Positions 8,857 through 17,960 of a DNA stretch of 64,000 bases are shown here, in pieces (the first letter of the stretch is position 1; each line of letters starts with the position of its first letter). The translations under genes were made by a program, and so were the position numbers. The stretch comes from Burkholderiales bacterium Ga0077544 (GTDB taxonomy: Bacteria > Pseudomonadota > Gammaproteobacteria > Burkholderiales > Burkholderiaceae_D), in the NCBI GenBank assembly GCA_001464355.1, contig LNEU01000027.1, forward strand, positions 1 through 64,000. Reading direction: 5' to 3'. Under the pieces are notes generated by a model. That model was not told where the DNA came from. It ran no database searches and saw nothing but the letters and a program-made list of their open reading frames with translations.

Positions 8857-11800
8857 ATGGATCAAACTACGCCGCTTATGAATAGCAACGAAGAAACGAA
8901 TCCGGCAATGACGCCGCGCGCCTATGAAATCAATGGCGCACACGCCGATGCTGCATGCTTCGTCGCCATCGCTTGTGATCCGTCGCGTTCGGTGGTGGTC
9001 GAAGCTTGTGCCGGTAGCGGCAAGACCTGGTTGCTGGTAGCGCGCGTATTGCGACTGCTGTTATCCGGCACCGAACCGGCAGCTATTCTGGCAATCACAT
9101 TTACCCGCAAGGCTGCGCAGGAAATGCGCGAGCGTTTGATGGAGCTGTTGCATGAATTGACCTTGAAGCCGGATGTGGAAGTGCTTCAGCTCTTGCGTGA
9201 ACGCGGCGTAGCGGAACATGAACTGGCTGCGATGTTGCCAGTCGCACGCGCTTTGTATGAGCGTGTTTTACGCAGTCCGCAATCGCTATCCATCGATACC
9301 TTTCACAGCTGGTTCGCGCGCTTGATTCAAATCGCGCCACTGGCGTCTGGCGTGCCGCACGGTTATGCATTGACTGAAGCGACTGGCGAATTGCTGTCTG
9401 ATGCTTACAGTCGTTTTATGCAGGCTGTGAATGAAGCCGACAATCATGAAGTCAAGGAAGCGCTGATTGCTTTGTATGCGCAAGCCGGCGATTGGAATAC
9501 ACGCAATTTATTGAACGCCTTCATCGCCAAGCGTGCGGAATGGTGGGCGTCTGCGCAAAGCGGCGAACCTATAGAGTGGTTGACTGAATTATGTGGTGAA
9601 GATGGCGAATTCGATGCGCGTCTGTCCTTGTGGAACGATAAGAAATTCGTCGCACGCATAGGACAAATTGCGTGGCTGTTAGGTAAAGGAACGGCAACCA
9701 ATCAGGAGCGTGCGACAGCGATCGAGAAAGCGCTGACGGACGGCGCTTCGCTGGAAAATTTTGTCGCACTAACGAATGAATTCTTCGATGGGGGTGGCAA
9801 ATTCCGCAAGAATCGCGCAACCAAGGATTTGACCAAAGCCTTGCTGGAAAATCTGGGCGAGGATGGCGTATATGCATTTGAAGTCGAGTTTGAAAGCGTA
9901 GGAGCTGCGCTGAAGACCGTCTTGCGCCGCAGCATGGAACCGCAAGTCATTGCGCTGAATCGTGCATTGTTTACAGTTGGTGCTGCCTATCTGGAAACCT
10001 ATCAAGGCGTGAAAGCCGAACAGCGCGTTTTCGATTTTTCTGATCTTGAATGGCAGGCGTATCGCTTGCTGACGAACGAAGAACACGCAGCGTATTTGCA
10101 GAGTCGCCTCGATGCGCGCTACCGCCATGTATTGCTGGATGAATTTCAGGATACCAATCCTCTGCAATGGAGCATCGTGCAAGCGTGGCTGAATGCTTAT
10201 GGCGGTGATGCCGACAAGCCAAGCATGTTTGTGGTCGGTGATCCCAAGCAATCTATCTATCGTTTCCGCCGTGCAGAGCCGCGCGTGTTTTCCGCCGCGA
10301 AAGCAAGCTTGATGGCGCAAGGCGCAGATTTTCTCCGTACTAATCAGACGCGCCGTAATGCACTGGCAATAGTCGAAGTCATGAACGAGAGTTTTGGCAC
10401 CAATCCGATTTATCAGGCGCAAACCACCCTGGAAAACGAGCGTGGCGCAGTCTGGCAATTGCCCTTGGTACAGCAAGAAAAAACTGAGAAAGTCGTGTGG
10501 ACGCCCGCGCAATTGCGCGACCCTTTGACTACACCGCGTGAGGAAGAAGAAGACGCACGCCGATTGGAAGAAGGCCGCGCAGTGGCGCAGGCGATTTTGC
10601 AAGCGCGTACCGAATTGAAAAGCGAGCGCTGGTCCGACGTGATGTTGCTGGTCAAAAAACGTACGCATTTGCGGGCCTACGAATCCGCCTTGCGCGAAGC
10701 CGGTATTCCATTCGCGTCCGACAAGCGCGGCGGCTTACTGGAGTCGCTGGAAGTGGCCGATCTGATTGCGCTGCTGACCTTCCTGATTACACCGCATGAC
10801 AATCTTGCGCTGGCCCATGTCCTTAAATCATCGATCATCGGTGCCAGCGATGAGGACTTGATCGCGCTGGCTTTGCGCCCAGAAAGAACGTGGTGGTCGC
10901 GCCTGCATCAAATCCCACAAGAAGAAGACTCATCTGAAATTTCACCTGCATTACAGCGCGCAATTCGCTTGCTGGAAAGATGGCTGGAACTCGCACCAAG
11001 TTTGCCAGTGCACGATTTGCTCGATCGGATTCTGCACGAAGGCGATGTGATTGCGCGGTATGCGCAAGCCGCATCGCCGCTGATCCGTGGCCAGATATTG
11101 GGCAATATCGAAGCGTTTACCGAACTAGCCTTGAATCTGGATGCGGGACGTTATCCCAGCCTGCCGAAATTCATAGATGCATTACGCCGTTTGCAGAAAT
11201 CGGCAGAAAGCGATGCGCCGGATGAAGCCGATATCGATGCTGCGCTGGATGCAGTACGCATCCTGACGATACATGGTGCGAAAGGTCTGGAGGCGCCCAT
11301 CGTGGTTTTGCTGGATGCAAATCATAGCGACGGCGCACGCGACGATGTGGGCGTGCTGTGCGAATGGCCGCAGGATCAAGATGCACCTGTTCATTTCTCT
11401 GTTTTCGGTCGTCAATCTGAACGCGGCGCAGCGCGCGATGCGCTATTCGCGGAAGAAGAAAAGCTTAAACTGCAGGAAGACTGGAATCTGCTGTACGTCG
11501 CTGCTACGCGCGCCAAGAAGTTGCTGATTATCAGCGGCGTCGCCGATCCGCGGAGTGCGACAGCGAATGGCGTTGCCGAAGGGCGCTGGTATTCGCGTTT
11601 CCAGGGCGCACAACCGATGCAACCGGATACCGATTTTCCGGCATTTTCCGCAACGCAGGAATCGGAATTTTCACTGTCGATATTTAATCCACCTGCCTTG
11701 CTGCCGCCGTCATCGCTGCAGTCGCCGGAACTGGCTGCCGTTTCGAGTGCCGAAATCGATGAAGGGATTGCGCTGCACGCGTTGATGGAGCGCCTGACGC

Positions 11801-12192
11801 CGGCGCATGCATGGCCGATCAGCATGCATGCGCCGGAACAGATCGCACGATGGCTGCCGTGTTCGTATGAGATTGCGATCACCGTCAGCGCGCAGGCGGC
11901 GACTATTTTGGCGCAAGTTGAGTTGGCACATTTCTTCGATCCTGCGCAGCATCGCTTTGCGCGTAACGAAATGGAAGTGCAGACCAGTGCCGGTATTGCG
12001 CGCTTTGATCGGATCGTGATGTTTGAAGATGAACTGTGGATACTTGATTACAAGCGCAATCTGTTTGATAGCGAACGCACGGAATATGCAGCGCAATTGG
12101 CGCGATACCGATCTGCGGCACAACAGGTATTCCCGAATGTACGGATACGTAGTGGCCTGATCACGGTGGATGGGCGTTTGACAGAAATGTGA
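8857..12192 (+). CDS. addA: AddA-like UvrD-family helicase-nuclease
   Basis: A protein of 1111 residues with the full set of superfamily 1A motifs: Walker A ACAGSGKT (about 50-57), FTRKAAQEMRER, LLDEFQDTNPLQW, VGDPKQSIYRFRRAEP, TIHGAKGLEAPIVVL and LYVAATRAKKLL. A PD-(D/E)XK nuclease core (ELWILDYKRN) lies near the C-terminus. It would unwind and degrade DNA ends with AddB to prepare RecA loading. The ATG at 8857, after AAGGGAG, is preferred over an upstream in-frame ATG inside addB. Confidence 0.92.
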   Translation: MDQTTPLMNSNEETNPAMTPRAYEINGAHADAACFVAIACDPSRSVVVEACAGSGKTWLLVARVLRLLLSGTEPAAILAITFTRKAAQEMRERLMELLHELTLKPDVEVLQLLRERGVAEHELAAMLPVARALYERVLRSPQSLSIDTFHSWFARLIQIAPLASGVPHGYALTEATGELLSDAYSRFMQAVNEADNHEVKEALIALYAQAGDWNTRNLLNAFIAKRAEWWASAQSGEPIEWLTELCGEDGEFDARLSLWNDKKFVARIGQIAWLLGKGTATNQERATAIEKALTDGASLENFVALTNEFFDGGGKFRKNRATKDLTKALLENLGEDGVYAFEVEFESVGAALKTVLRRSMEPQVIALNRALFTVGAAYLETYQGVKAEQRVFDFSDLEWQAYRLLTNEEHAAYLQSRLDARYRHVLLDEFQDTNPLQWSIVQAWLNAYGGDADKPSMFVVGDPKQSIYRFRRAEPRVFSAAKASLMAQGADFLRTNQTRRNALAIVEVMNESFGTNPIYQAQTTLENERGAVWQLPLVQQEKTEKVVWTPAQLRDPLTTPREEEEDARRLEEGRAVAQAILQARTELKSERWSDVMLLVKKRTHLRAYESALREAGIPFASDKRGGLLESLEVADLIALLTFLITPHDNLALAHVLKSSIIGASDEDLIALALRPERTWWSRLHQIPQEEDSSEISPALQRAIRLLERWLELAPSLPVHDLLDRILHEGDVIARYAQAASPLIRGQILGNIEAFTELALNLDAGRYPSLPKFIDALRRLQKSAESDAPDEADIDAALDAVRILTIHGAKGLEAPIVVLLDANHSDGARDDVGVLCEWPQDQDAPVHFSVFGRQSERGAARDALFAEEEKLKLQEDWNLLYVAATRAKKLLIISGVADPRSATANGVAEGRWYSRFQGAQPMQPDTDFPAFSATQESEFSLSIFNPPALLPPSSLQSPELAAVSSAEIDEGIALHALMERLTPAHAWPISMHAPEQIARWLPCSYEIAITVSAQAATILAQVELAHFFDPAQHRFARNEMEVQTSAGIARFDRIVMFEDELWILDYKRNLFDSERTEYAAQLARYRSAAQQVFPNVRIRSGLITVDGRLTEM

Positions 12193-12360
12193 AGTGCGCA
12201 GTTTCAATTTGGAATTCGCGTGCATTTTTGGCAAGGATGCGGACTATCCAGTCATTATTGATACACCGCGCAAGCTAAATTTGTAGTCGGCAGCGAAAAA
12301 CGCGTAGTCTGCCGACTCTATCTATTGACTGCCATTAACATGCGCCACTATAGTGGCGGG

Positions 12361-12576
12361 ATGATTTCCGACTTCCATACACTTTCCGAAAAAATCAGCC
12401 AACTGGCTGAGTTGACGCAAGCCTTGCGCAGCGAGAATGCAGATTTGCGTCTCAAATCAGCGGCGCTTGCTGCCGAAAATGCAGAGTTGGCGCGTCGCAT
12501 GCAGGAAGCGCATGAACGTGTCGCCGCACTGCTAGAAAGTATTCCAACACCAGAAAAAGATGAGGAAGCAGCATGA
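12361..12576 (+). CDS. Small coiled-coil protein upstream of zapA (ZapB-like)
   Basis: A 71-residue protein, almost entirely coiled coil, with heptad-like LAELTQALRSENADL and AALAAENAEL runs. Its stop overlaps the zapA start by 4 bases (ATGA), so the two are translationally coupled. A short coiled coil next to zapA is common in betaproteobacteria and is often annotated as a cell-division or ZapB-like protein. That function is inferred from context and shape, not from diagnostic residues. The ATG at 12361 is preferred; an in-frame ATG at 12325 would add 12 residues that do not look coiled coil. Confidence 0.75.
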   Translation: MISDFHTLSEKISQLAELTQALRSENADLRLKSAALAAENAELARRMQEAHERVAALLESIPTPEKDEEAA

Positions 12577-12884
12577 TCCAGCTCGACGTATCGATCATGG
12601 GGCAGTCCTATAAACTGGCATGCAAGGAAGGCGAAGAGGGTGCCTTGCGGGAAGCGGTCGCTTACCTTGATGCAAAAATGTGCGCGATTCGTGATGCCGG
12701 AAAGTTGAAGGGTAATGATCGTATTGCGGTGATGGCTGCTTTGGGCGTGACTGCTGAGTTGCTGGCAACCAAGTCACCAGAAGGCCCGCTATCCGATATG
12801 TCAATGTCCGAAGTCAAGCAAAAAATCGCTGCGATGCACGAGACACTCGATACCGCGCTTGCTCCGCAAGAAAAACTTTTTTAA
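12573..12884 (+). CDS. zapA: Cell division protein ZapA
   Basis: This 103-residue protein binds FtsZ and promotes bundling of protofilaments at the division site. It shows the family pattern: IQLDVSIMGQSYKLACKEGEE at the start, then EAVAYLDAKM and the NDRIAVMAALGVTAELL helix leading into a C-terminal coiled coil. It is followed directly by 6S RNA, a gene order conserved from gammaproteobacteria to betaproteobacteria and good support for both calls. Confidence 0.93.
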   Translation: MIQLDVSIMGQSYKLACKEGEEGALREAVAYLDAKMCAIRDAGKLKGNDRIAVMAALGVTAELLATKSPEGPLSDMSMSEVKQKIAAMHETLDTALAPQEKLF

Positions 12885-12931
12885 TTCCACACGAATTCTT
12901 CTACTCGCAGTCTGTTTGGAGTAAACTAAGC

Positions 12932-13104
12932 GCTCCTGCCGTGTTCGCCATTGCCATAATTCCTTGAACCATTTATGCGCAACGGCTGCGGAATTTTGTT
13001 CGATGGGAGTGCGCGTCGCTAGCTCGATGAACCCGAAGTTGAACTAACTGCGGCCAACTTGAACCTCTTGGTTCAGGATGCCGGCAAAGCGGCACTGGCG
13101 GGGC
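12932..13104 (+). ncRNA. ssrS: 6S RNA
   Basis: The ends pair as a closing stem: GCTCC/GGGGC, then GCCG/TGGC across a bulge. Near the 3' side lies the conserved hairpin TGAACC (13060-13065) with GGTTCA (13070-13075), which resembles the same element in E. coli 6S RNA. The interior has the expected long, weakly paired bubble. A TAAACT box at 12922-12927 could be the -10 element. Position directly after zapA matches the known order. 6S RNA mimics an open promoter and sequesters sigma-70 RNA polymerase in stationary phase. Exact ends are uncertain by about 10 bases. Confidence 0.85.
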
Positions 13105-13111
13105 TAGATGG

Positions 13112-13147
13112 TTAAACGGTTGCATGAAAATGCAGCCGTTTTTTTAT
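13112..13147 (+). terminator. Terminator after 6S RNA
   Basis: AACGGTTGCAT and ATGCAGCCGTT form a strong stem around a short A-rich loop. It ends in a run of seven to eight T residues. Confidence 0.9.
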
Positions 13148-13277
13148 GTGTGCAGCATTCGAAGCTTTTTCCTGGCGGTAGCCTCCATGCAATGACGTCC
13201 CGGTTTTTCTGCAATAATCAGTGCATCGTTCCTACCGCTGTTTTTCCTTTCACTATTTCATTTCGCAATCAAAGCTT

Positions 13278-13742
13278 ATGCGCTACTGGCTCATGAAATC
13301 CGAACCCGGCGAAGTCAGTATCGACGATGCGCTGGCTGCTCCGAATCAAACCGTGGCGTGGACAGGTGTGCGTAATTATCAGGCGCGTAATTTCATGCGC
13401 GATGCGATGTCGGTGGGCGATGGCGTGCTGTTCTATCATTCCAGTTGCGCCGAGCCCGGGATCGCCGGTTTGGCGGAAGTGGCAAGTACGCCGTATCCGG
13501 ACGAAACGCAATTCGATCCGGTCAGCCCTTACTTCGATCCGAAAGCCACGCGCGAAACACCGCGCTGGATGCTGGTCGATGTCCACATCCTGCACAAGAC
13601 GCATTTGCTGCCATTGTCAGATTTGCGTCAGACGCCGGAACTGGCCGATATGCTGGTTCTGCAAAAAGGCAGTCGCCTGTCGATCACGCCGGTCACTGTC
13701 GATGAATGGAAATTCATTTGCAAGAAGCTGCTTAAAAAATAA
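13278..13742 (+). CDS. EVE-domain protein
   Basis: A 154-residue protein consisting of a single EVE (PUA-like) domain. Family features include MRYWLMKSEPGEVSIDD at the start, WTGVRNYQARNFMRD and GDGVLFYHSSC. EVE domains resemble YTH domains and are thought to recognise modified bases in DNA or RNA, but the substrate of this stand-alone type is not established. In gammaproteobacteria the gene after 6S RNA is usually a 5-formyltetrahydrofolate cyclo-ligase, so the neighbour differs here. Confidence 0.9.
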   Translation: MRYWLMKSEPGEVSIDDALAAPNQTVAWTGVRNYQARNFMRDAMSVGDGVLFYHSSCAEPGIAGLAEVASTPYPDETQFDPVSPYFDPKATRETPRWMLVDVHILHKTHLLPLSDLRQTPELADMLVLQKGSRLSITPVTVDEWKFICKKLLKK

Positions 13743-14472
13743 GCATATTGCGCTGTGCAGATTTTTCTTCAAGTAGTTCCTCTCGGCATTATTCCTCCAT
13801 TATTGACGGCCTTCCGGCGCCTGTCACCGACAGCGATGTCATCGAATAGTCATGAAAACGTCCGCATGTATTTGTAAATGTATGTAACTGCATGAGCGCT
13901 AGCACGGCATTGGGCATCTATATCAGGATATAGAGCAAACGCATATCACACTGCTTAAAATTTGAGCAGTGTCTGTCATGCATTAGCCTGCGCATTTTTC
14001 AAATCTCCTTATGCGTCAACGATATACGCGATACCAGTATTCTGGCCCTTCCTGCTTTCCTACAAAATAATTTCGTGCGCTTTGCATTCGCAAATCCGAT
14101 TATTTTCTTCTGGTCTCTGCATATAAATTCCGAGTGGTAACTGTTTTACTTTTTGTTCTGACGTTCTGATTTTTTTGTCATGGAACTAATCGACGCTGCT
14201 GGTTCTCATACCGCCACTTCATATCAATAGATCAACAATAAAATTTGCAGAATCGATTTTCGATTTTGCCTTGCATGAAAAATTGTTGCCTGTGTGTGGA
14301 TTCGTTTTGATCGTCTTATCAGATCGAAAGCGAATTCTTGCAGTGGTCACAACAACAATTGGGGAATGGAAAAATGATATCGATCAAAACATGCTGCATC
14401 TGTACACATACTGCCGTCCGGCTGTCTCCGTGCAAACACCAGCATCATTTCGTCGATAGTCTGTGAGTCTAG
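13743..14472 (+). promoter_or_regulatory. 730-base non-coding leader ahead of the exopolysaccharide locus
   Basis: No credible gene lies here; short open frames lack ribosome binding sites and family-like composition. The clearest element is a perfect inverted repeat ACACTGCT...AGCAGTGT at 13948-13955 and 13965-13972, which could be an operator or a hairpin in a leader RNA. The region is unusually long for this compact genome and presumably holds the promoter of the eps genes. I found no match to a cyclic-di-GMP riboswitch and no properly spaced sigma-54 site. Confidence 0.45.
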
Positions 14473-15663
14473 ATGATGAATGATCAACGCAAGAACGCGG
14501 CACGCCGCTCTTATGTAGTGATGCCTTTCGTGATGTTTGCAGGTGCGCTTACTTGCATATCTGCCAGCGCGATTGATGGCGATACCTTCACTCCGTATGC
14601 CACTTATGGTGTTTATCACGATGCCAATCTGTTGCGATTGCCTGAGCCTTCAGCGCAAAGTGATCGATGGACGCGTGCTGCGATTGGTATACGTATGGAT
14701 AAAGAGATTGGTCGACAGCGATTAACTGCTGATCTTTCGGCGAATCAATCTGATTACGATCACTTCGATCAATATGATAACGACGGCAAGGATCTACTGG
14801 CGAACTGGAAGTGGGCCTTGGGCAATCAGTTCTCGGGCAATGTCGGTAGCAGTTATTCCGAAGGCCTGACCCCCTTCGATGATTACAAGGGGCTGGAACG
14901 CAGCATGCGCACCCAGCAAAAAAATTACGTTGATGGAAGCTGGCGCTTCCATCCAAGCTGGCAAGTGAGCGCCGCTTACAATCGCTTCGATCTGCGCTAC
15001 GACACGCAAGCGCAAAGTCCGTCTGAACGCAATCTCGACATGACCGATATCGGCGTCGATTATCTGGCGAAAAGCGGCAACAAGATTGGTCTGGTTGCTC
15101 GCCATATTGAAGGTGAGTATCCGTACGCAGATATCAATTCATATGAACAAAATGAGTTGAAGGCCAAGGTCGACTGGCAATTGACCGGCAAGACTTACCT
15201 GCAGTTTCTCGGCGGTTGGGCCAAGCGCGAATATGCGTCCAATCCACAACGCGATTCCAGCGTTCCAAGCGCGCGTCTGACTGCCTACTGGAAGGCAACC
15301 GGCAAGACTGCCTTTTCCTTCGGGATGTGGCGTGAACTTGGTGTAACCGACGATCTGGCAGCCAACTATGCGCGTAATCAAGGCGTCAGCCTGGGATCAA
15401 CCTGGGATGCCACCAGCAAGATCAGCCTGGACGGTTTGATCATGACCGAGAAGCGCGACTACAACGGTGTTGCAGTAGTCCAAGGCATTGCTCCATCGGA
15501 CCGTGACGATCGCTATAACAACGCGGTCCTTGGCTTGACCTACAAGCCGACCTTGCATTTCCGCATACGTGCATCTGTCTACCGGACCACGCTGGATTCC
15601 AACGCTGCATCCGCTACGTACAAGACTAACGGCGCATTGATTACCACTCGTTATGAATTCTGA
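14473..15663 (+). CDS. epsL: EpsL-like outer-membrane beta-barrel of the exopolysaccharide locus
   Basis: A 396-residue protein with a long signal peptide (likely cleavage after ISASA, about residue 33). Alternating beta strands run to the end and it closes with an aromatic-ended strand (ALITTRYEF), typical of outer-membrane barrels. It resembles the EpsL group found beside EpsE/EpsF/EpsG in methylotroph and other betaproteobacterial loci, where it is thought to help polymer cross the outer membrane. It is the first gene of the cluster and overlaps the next start by 11 bases. Confidence 0.8.
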   Translation: MMNDQRKNAARRSYVVMPFVMFAGALTCISASAIDGDTFTPYATYGVYHDANLLRLPEPSAQSDRWTRAAIGIRMDKEIGRQRLTADLSANQSDYDHFDQYDNDGKDLLANWKWALGNQFSGNVGSSYSEGLTPFDDYKGLERSMRTQQKNYVDGSWRFHPSWQVSAAYNRFDLRYDTQAQSPSERNLDMTDIGVDYLAKSGNKIGLVARHIEGEYPYADINSYEQNELKAKVDWQLTGKTYLQFLGGWAKREYASNPQRDSSVPSARLTAYWKATGKTAFSFGMWRELGVTDDLAANYARNQGVSLGSTWDATSKISLDGLIMTEKRDYNGVAVVQGIAPSDRDDRYNNAVLGLTYKPTLHFRIRASVYRTTLDSNAASATYKTNGALITTRYEF

Positions 15664-17056
15664 TATTAGCCAACTCAAATACCCGGCCGATATACCTGCC
15701 CGCAAATTCTATCGCCGTCTGCTTGATCCGCTGATTGCCATCGGATTGCTATATTTGCTGATGCAGGTGTCTGGTCATTCGTTTACGGCAAATCACGTGG
15801 TGCTGGCGATACTGACATTCTTTATCAGTTCGACCGTATTTGGCTGGACCGATCCATGGCGCGACGCATCGTCGAGTAATGTCCTGACTCTGGGAAAATC
15901 AATACTCGGAGCCTGGCTGGTGACGGTCACTCTTCTGCTCTTCTTTTCGTATGTGGCTGGTTTGATCAGCTTGTTCAACCAGCGTGAGACCTTGATCTGG
16001 CTCGCCATTACTCCGCCGGTGTTGTTGGCCGCACAGATCGTGTTGCAAAAAGTAGGGGTGGGTTTGAGCCGCACGAGTGTACGTTCGGTCGTATTGGTTG
16101 GGGTAAACGAGTTAAGTGTGAAGCTGGCAGAGCGCGTTGATGAAAATCCCGACCTGCGGATGGAGATCAACGGCTTTTTCGATGATAGAGATACGTCGCG
16201 TCAACCGACAGGGCAGAAAGTCTCTTTGCTGGGCAGCATGGCAGACATTCCTGCCTATGTGCGCAAGCACAACGTCAATACGATCTTCATCAGTCAGCCG
16301 ATCTCAGCGCAACCTCGCATACGCAAGTTGCTGAATGAATTGCAGGACACCACGGCATCGATCTACTTTCTGCCTGATATCTATGTTTTCGATCTGATAC
16401 AGGCGCGCTTCGACAGCGTGGCCGGCTTGCCGGTCGTCGCGATTTGCGAATCGCCGTTTACCGGCATCAACAGCATGATCAAACGTGGCAGCGATTTTGT
16501 ATTGGCGCTGATGATTCAAATCATGCTGTTGCCGCTCATGCTGGGTATCGCGATTGCGATCAAGATCACTTCGCCGGGGCCAGTGATTTTCCGTCAGCGC
16601 CGTTACGGCCTCGATGGTGAAGAAATCATCGTCTATAAATTCCGCTCCATGACGGTGTGTGAAGACGGCGCACGGGTAGTGCAGGCGACCAAAGACGATC
16701 AGCGCGTGACGCGCATAGGTGCATTTTTGCGTCGCACCTCGCTCGATGAATTGCCGCAATTCTTCAACGTGCTGCAGGGGCGCATGAGCATAGTCGGCCC
16801 ACGTCCGCATGCGATTGCGCATAACGAACTGTATCGAAAGCAGATCAAGGGTTACATGCTGCGTCACAAGGTGCGGCCCGGCATTACCGGCTGGGCGCAA
16901 GTCAACGGCTTTCGCGGCGAGACCGATACGCTAGACAAGATGGAGGCGCGGATTGCCTACGACCTCGACTACCTGCGGCGCTGGTCGCTGCCACTCGATC
17001 TGTGGATCATCGCGCGCACGGTCGGCGTCGTCCTCAAACGCGATAACGCTTACTGA
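15653..17056 (+). CDS. Undecaprenyl-phosphate sugar phosphotransferase (WcaJ/EpsB-like)
   Basis: A 467-residue polyisoprenyl-phosphate hexose-1-phosphate transferase that starts repeat-unit assembly on the inner membrane. It has four or five N-terminal transmembrane segments, a central nucleotide-binding-like domain (VVLVGVNELSVKLAERV) and one more membrane segment. The catalytic block follows: TSPGPVIFRQRRYGLDGEE, VYKFRSM, RTSLDELPQFFNVLQG and SIVGPRPHA. The overall plan matches WcaJ/Gne-type enzymes, so glucose-1-phosphate is the likeliest substrate, though galactose cannot be excluded. Confidence 0.92.
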   Translation: MNSDISQLKYPADIPARKFYRRLLDPLIAIGLLYLLMQVSGHSFTANHVVLAILTFFISSTVFGWTDPWRDASSSNVLTLGKSILGAWLVTVTLLLFFSYVAGLISLFNQRETLIWLAITPPVLLAAQIVLQKVGVGLSRTSVRSVVLVGVNELSVKLAERVDENPDLRMEINGFFDDRDTSRQPTGQKVSLLGSMADIPAYVRKHNVNTIFISQPISAQPRIRKLLNELQDTTASIYFLPDIYVFDLIQARFDSVAGLPVVAICESPFTGINSMIKRGSDFVLALMIQIMLLPLMLGIAIAIKITSPGPVIFRQRRYGLDGEEIIVYKFRSMTVCEDGARVVQATKDDQRVTRIGAFLRRTSLDELPQFFNVLQGRMSIVGPRPHAIAHNELYRKQIKGYMLRHKVRPGITGWAQVNGFRGETDTLDKMEARIAYDLDYLRRWSLPLDLWIIARTVGVVLKRDNAY

Positions 17057-17100
17057 GCGATCCGGTCACACGCGCAACCAACAAACTAATACGCACGTAT

Positions 17101-17126
17101 TGAAGCATGACTCTGAAGCATGACTC
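17101..17126 (+). repeat. Perfect 13-base tandem duplication before epsE
   Basis: TGAAGCATGACTC occurs twice back to back. The copies supply two out-of-place ATG codons ahead of the proposed GTG start at 17159. Confidence 0.9.
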
Positions 17127-17158
17127 GCAATACGGAAATTCAAGCAATGGAGAGAAAA

Positions 17159-17947
17159 GTGAAAAAAATCAAACACGCAATGCTGATGATACTGATGGTG
17201 ACCATCGGTAGTTGGGCGACTGCAGCCGATGTGCCGCTAGGACCAGGTGATGTGCTGAAGATCACCGTCTTTGGTCAGCCTGATCTGACGCTGGAAACAC
17301 GGGTCAGTGAAGCCGGCAGCATTTCCTATCCATTGGTAGGCGAGGTCAAGGTCGGCGGTTTGTCGTCGAATCAGGCCGAACAGAAAATTGCCGAGATGCT
17401 GGATAAAGGTGGCTTCATCCGCAATCCGCAAGTCAATTTGATGGTCACTGAAATGCAGAGTCAGCAGGTTTCTGTACTGGGGCAAGTCAACAAGCCTGGA
17501 CGTTATCCGGTGGATGGCAAGCGCAGCCTGACCGACATCCTGGCGATGGCCGGAGGATCAAATGAAGAGGCAGCCGATACCGTCATCATTACTCATACCG
17601 AAGGTGGCAAAACCACCAAGGAAAAAATCGATTTGCTGGAATTGGTGCGTTCGGGTGATCCATCAAAAAATCGTCAACTCACAGCCGGGGATTCCGTGTT
17701 TGTAGAGCGCGCGCCACGTTTCTATATTTACGGCGAAGTTACAAAGCCGGGTTCTTACAAACTGGAACGCGACATGATGGTCCTGCAGGCCTTGTCGACT
17801 GGCGGCGGCCTGAGTCCGCGCGGGACCGAACGCGGTGTACGCATCAAGCGACGCGATGCGAATGGCGTGCTGCAAATCATCAGCGTCAAGCATGACGATG
17901 TATTGAAACCAGACGACATCGTTTATGTAAAAGAAAGCCTGTTCTGA
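17159..17947 (+). CDS. epsE: Polysaccharide export protein, Wza-like (EpsE)
   Basis: A 262-residue periplasmic/outer-membrane exporter. The GTG at 17159, preceded by GGAGAG, gives a clean signal peptide (MKKIKHAMLMILMVTIGSW, cleaved near TAA). The in-frame ATG at 17120 would add 13 residues before it. The mature part has the Poly_export domain (LGPGDVLKITVFGQPDL) and two SLBB repeats (VSVLGQVNKPGRYPV and IYGEVTKPGSYKLERD). No lipobox cysteine is seen, unlike classical Wza, so anchoring may rely on EpsL. EpsF starts 13 bases later. Confidence 0.92.
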   Translation: MKKIKHAMLMILMVTIGSWATAADVPLGPGDVLKITVFGQPDLTLETRVSEAGSISYPLVGEVKVGGLSSNQAEQKIAEMLDKGGFIRNPQVNLMVTEMQSQQVSVLGQVNKPGRYPVDGKRSLTDILAMAGGSNEEAADTVIITHTEGGKTTKEKIDLLELVRSGDPSKNRQLTAGDSVFVERAPRFYIYGEVTKPGSYKLERDMMVLQALSTGGGLSPRGTERGVRIKRRDANGVLQIISVKHDDVLKPDDIVYVKESLF

Positions 17948-17960
17948 ACCGGGAGCTGAT

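Noticed and set aside
9769-10668. 299-codon minus-strand open frame inside addA
   Set aside because: It is entirely antisense to conserved helicase motifs, with no ribosome binding site or family resemblance.
13900-13930. A sigma-54-like promoter (TAGCACGGCATTGG) in the exopolysaccharide leader
   Set aside because: The GG of the -24 element is broken and the spacing to the -12 element is one base short.
14271-14459. 62-codon open frame before epsL
   Set aside because: It has no ribosome binding site, its composition is not protein-like, and it lies in the regulatory leader.
13743-14472. Cyclic-di-GMP riboswitch before the eps genes
   Set aside because: I looked for the GEMM core and its conserved GCA...AAACC and tetraloop-receptor pieces and found no match.
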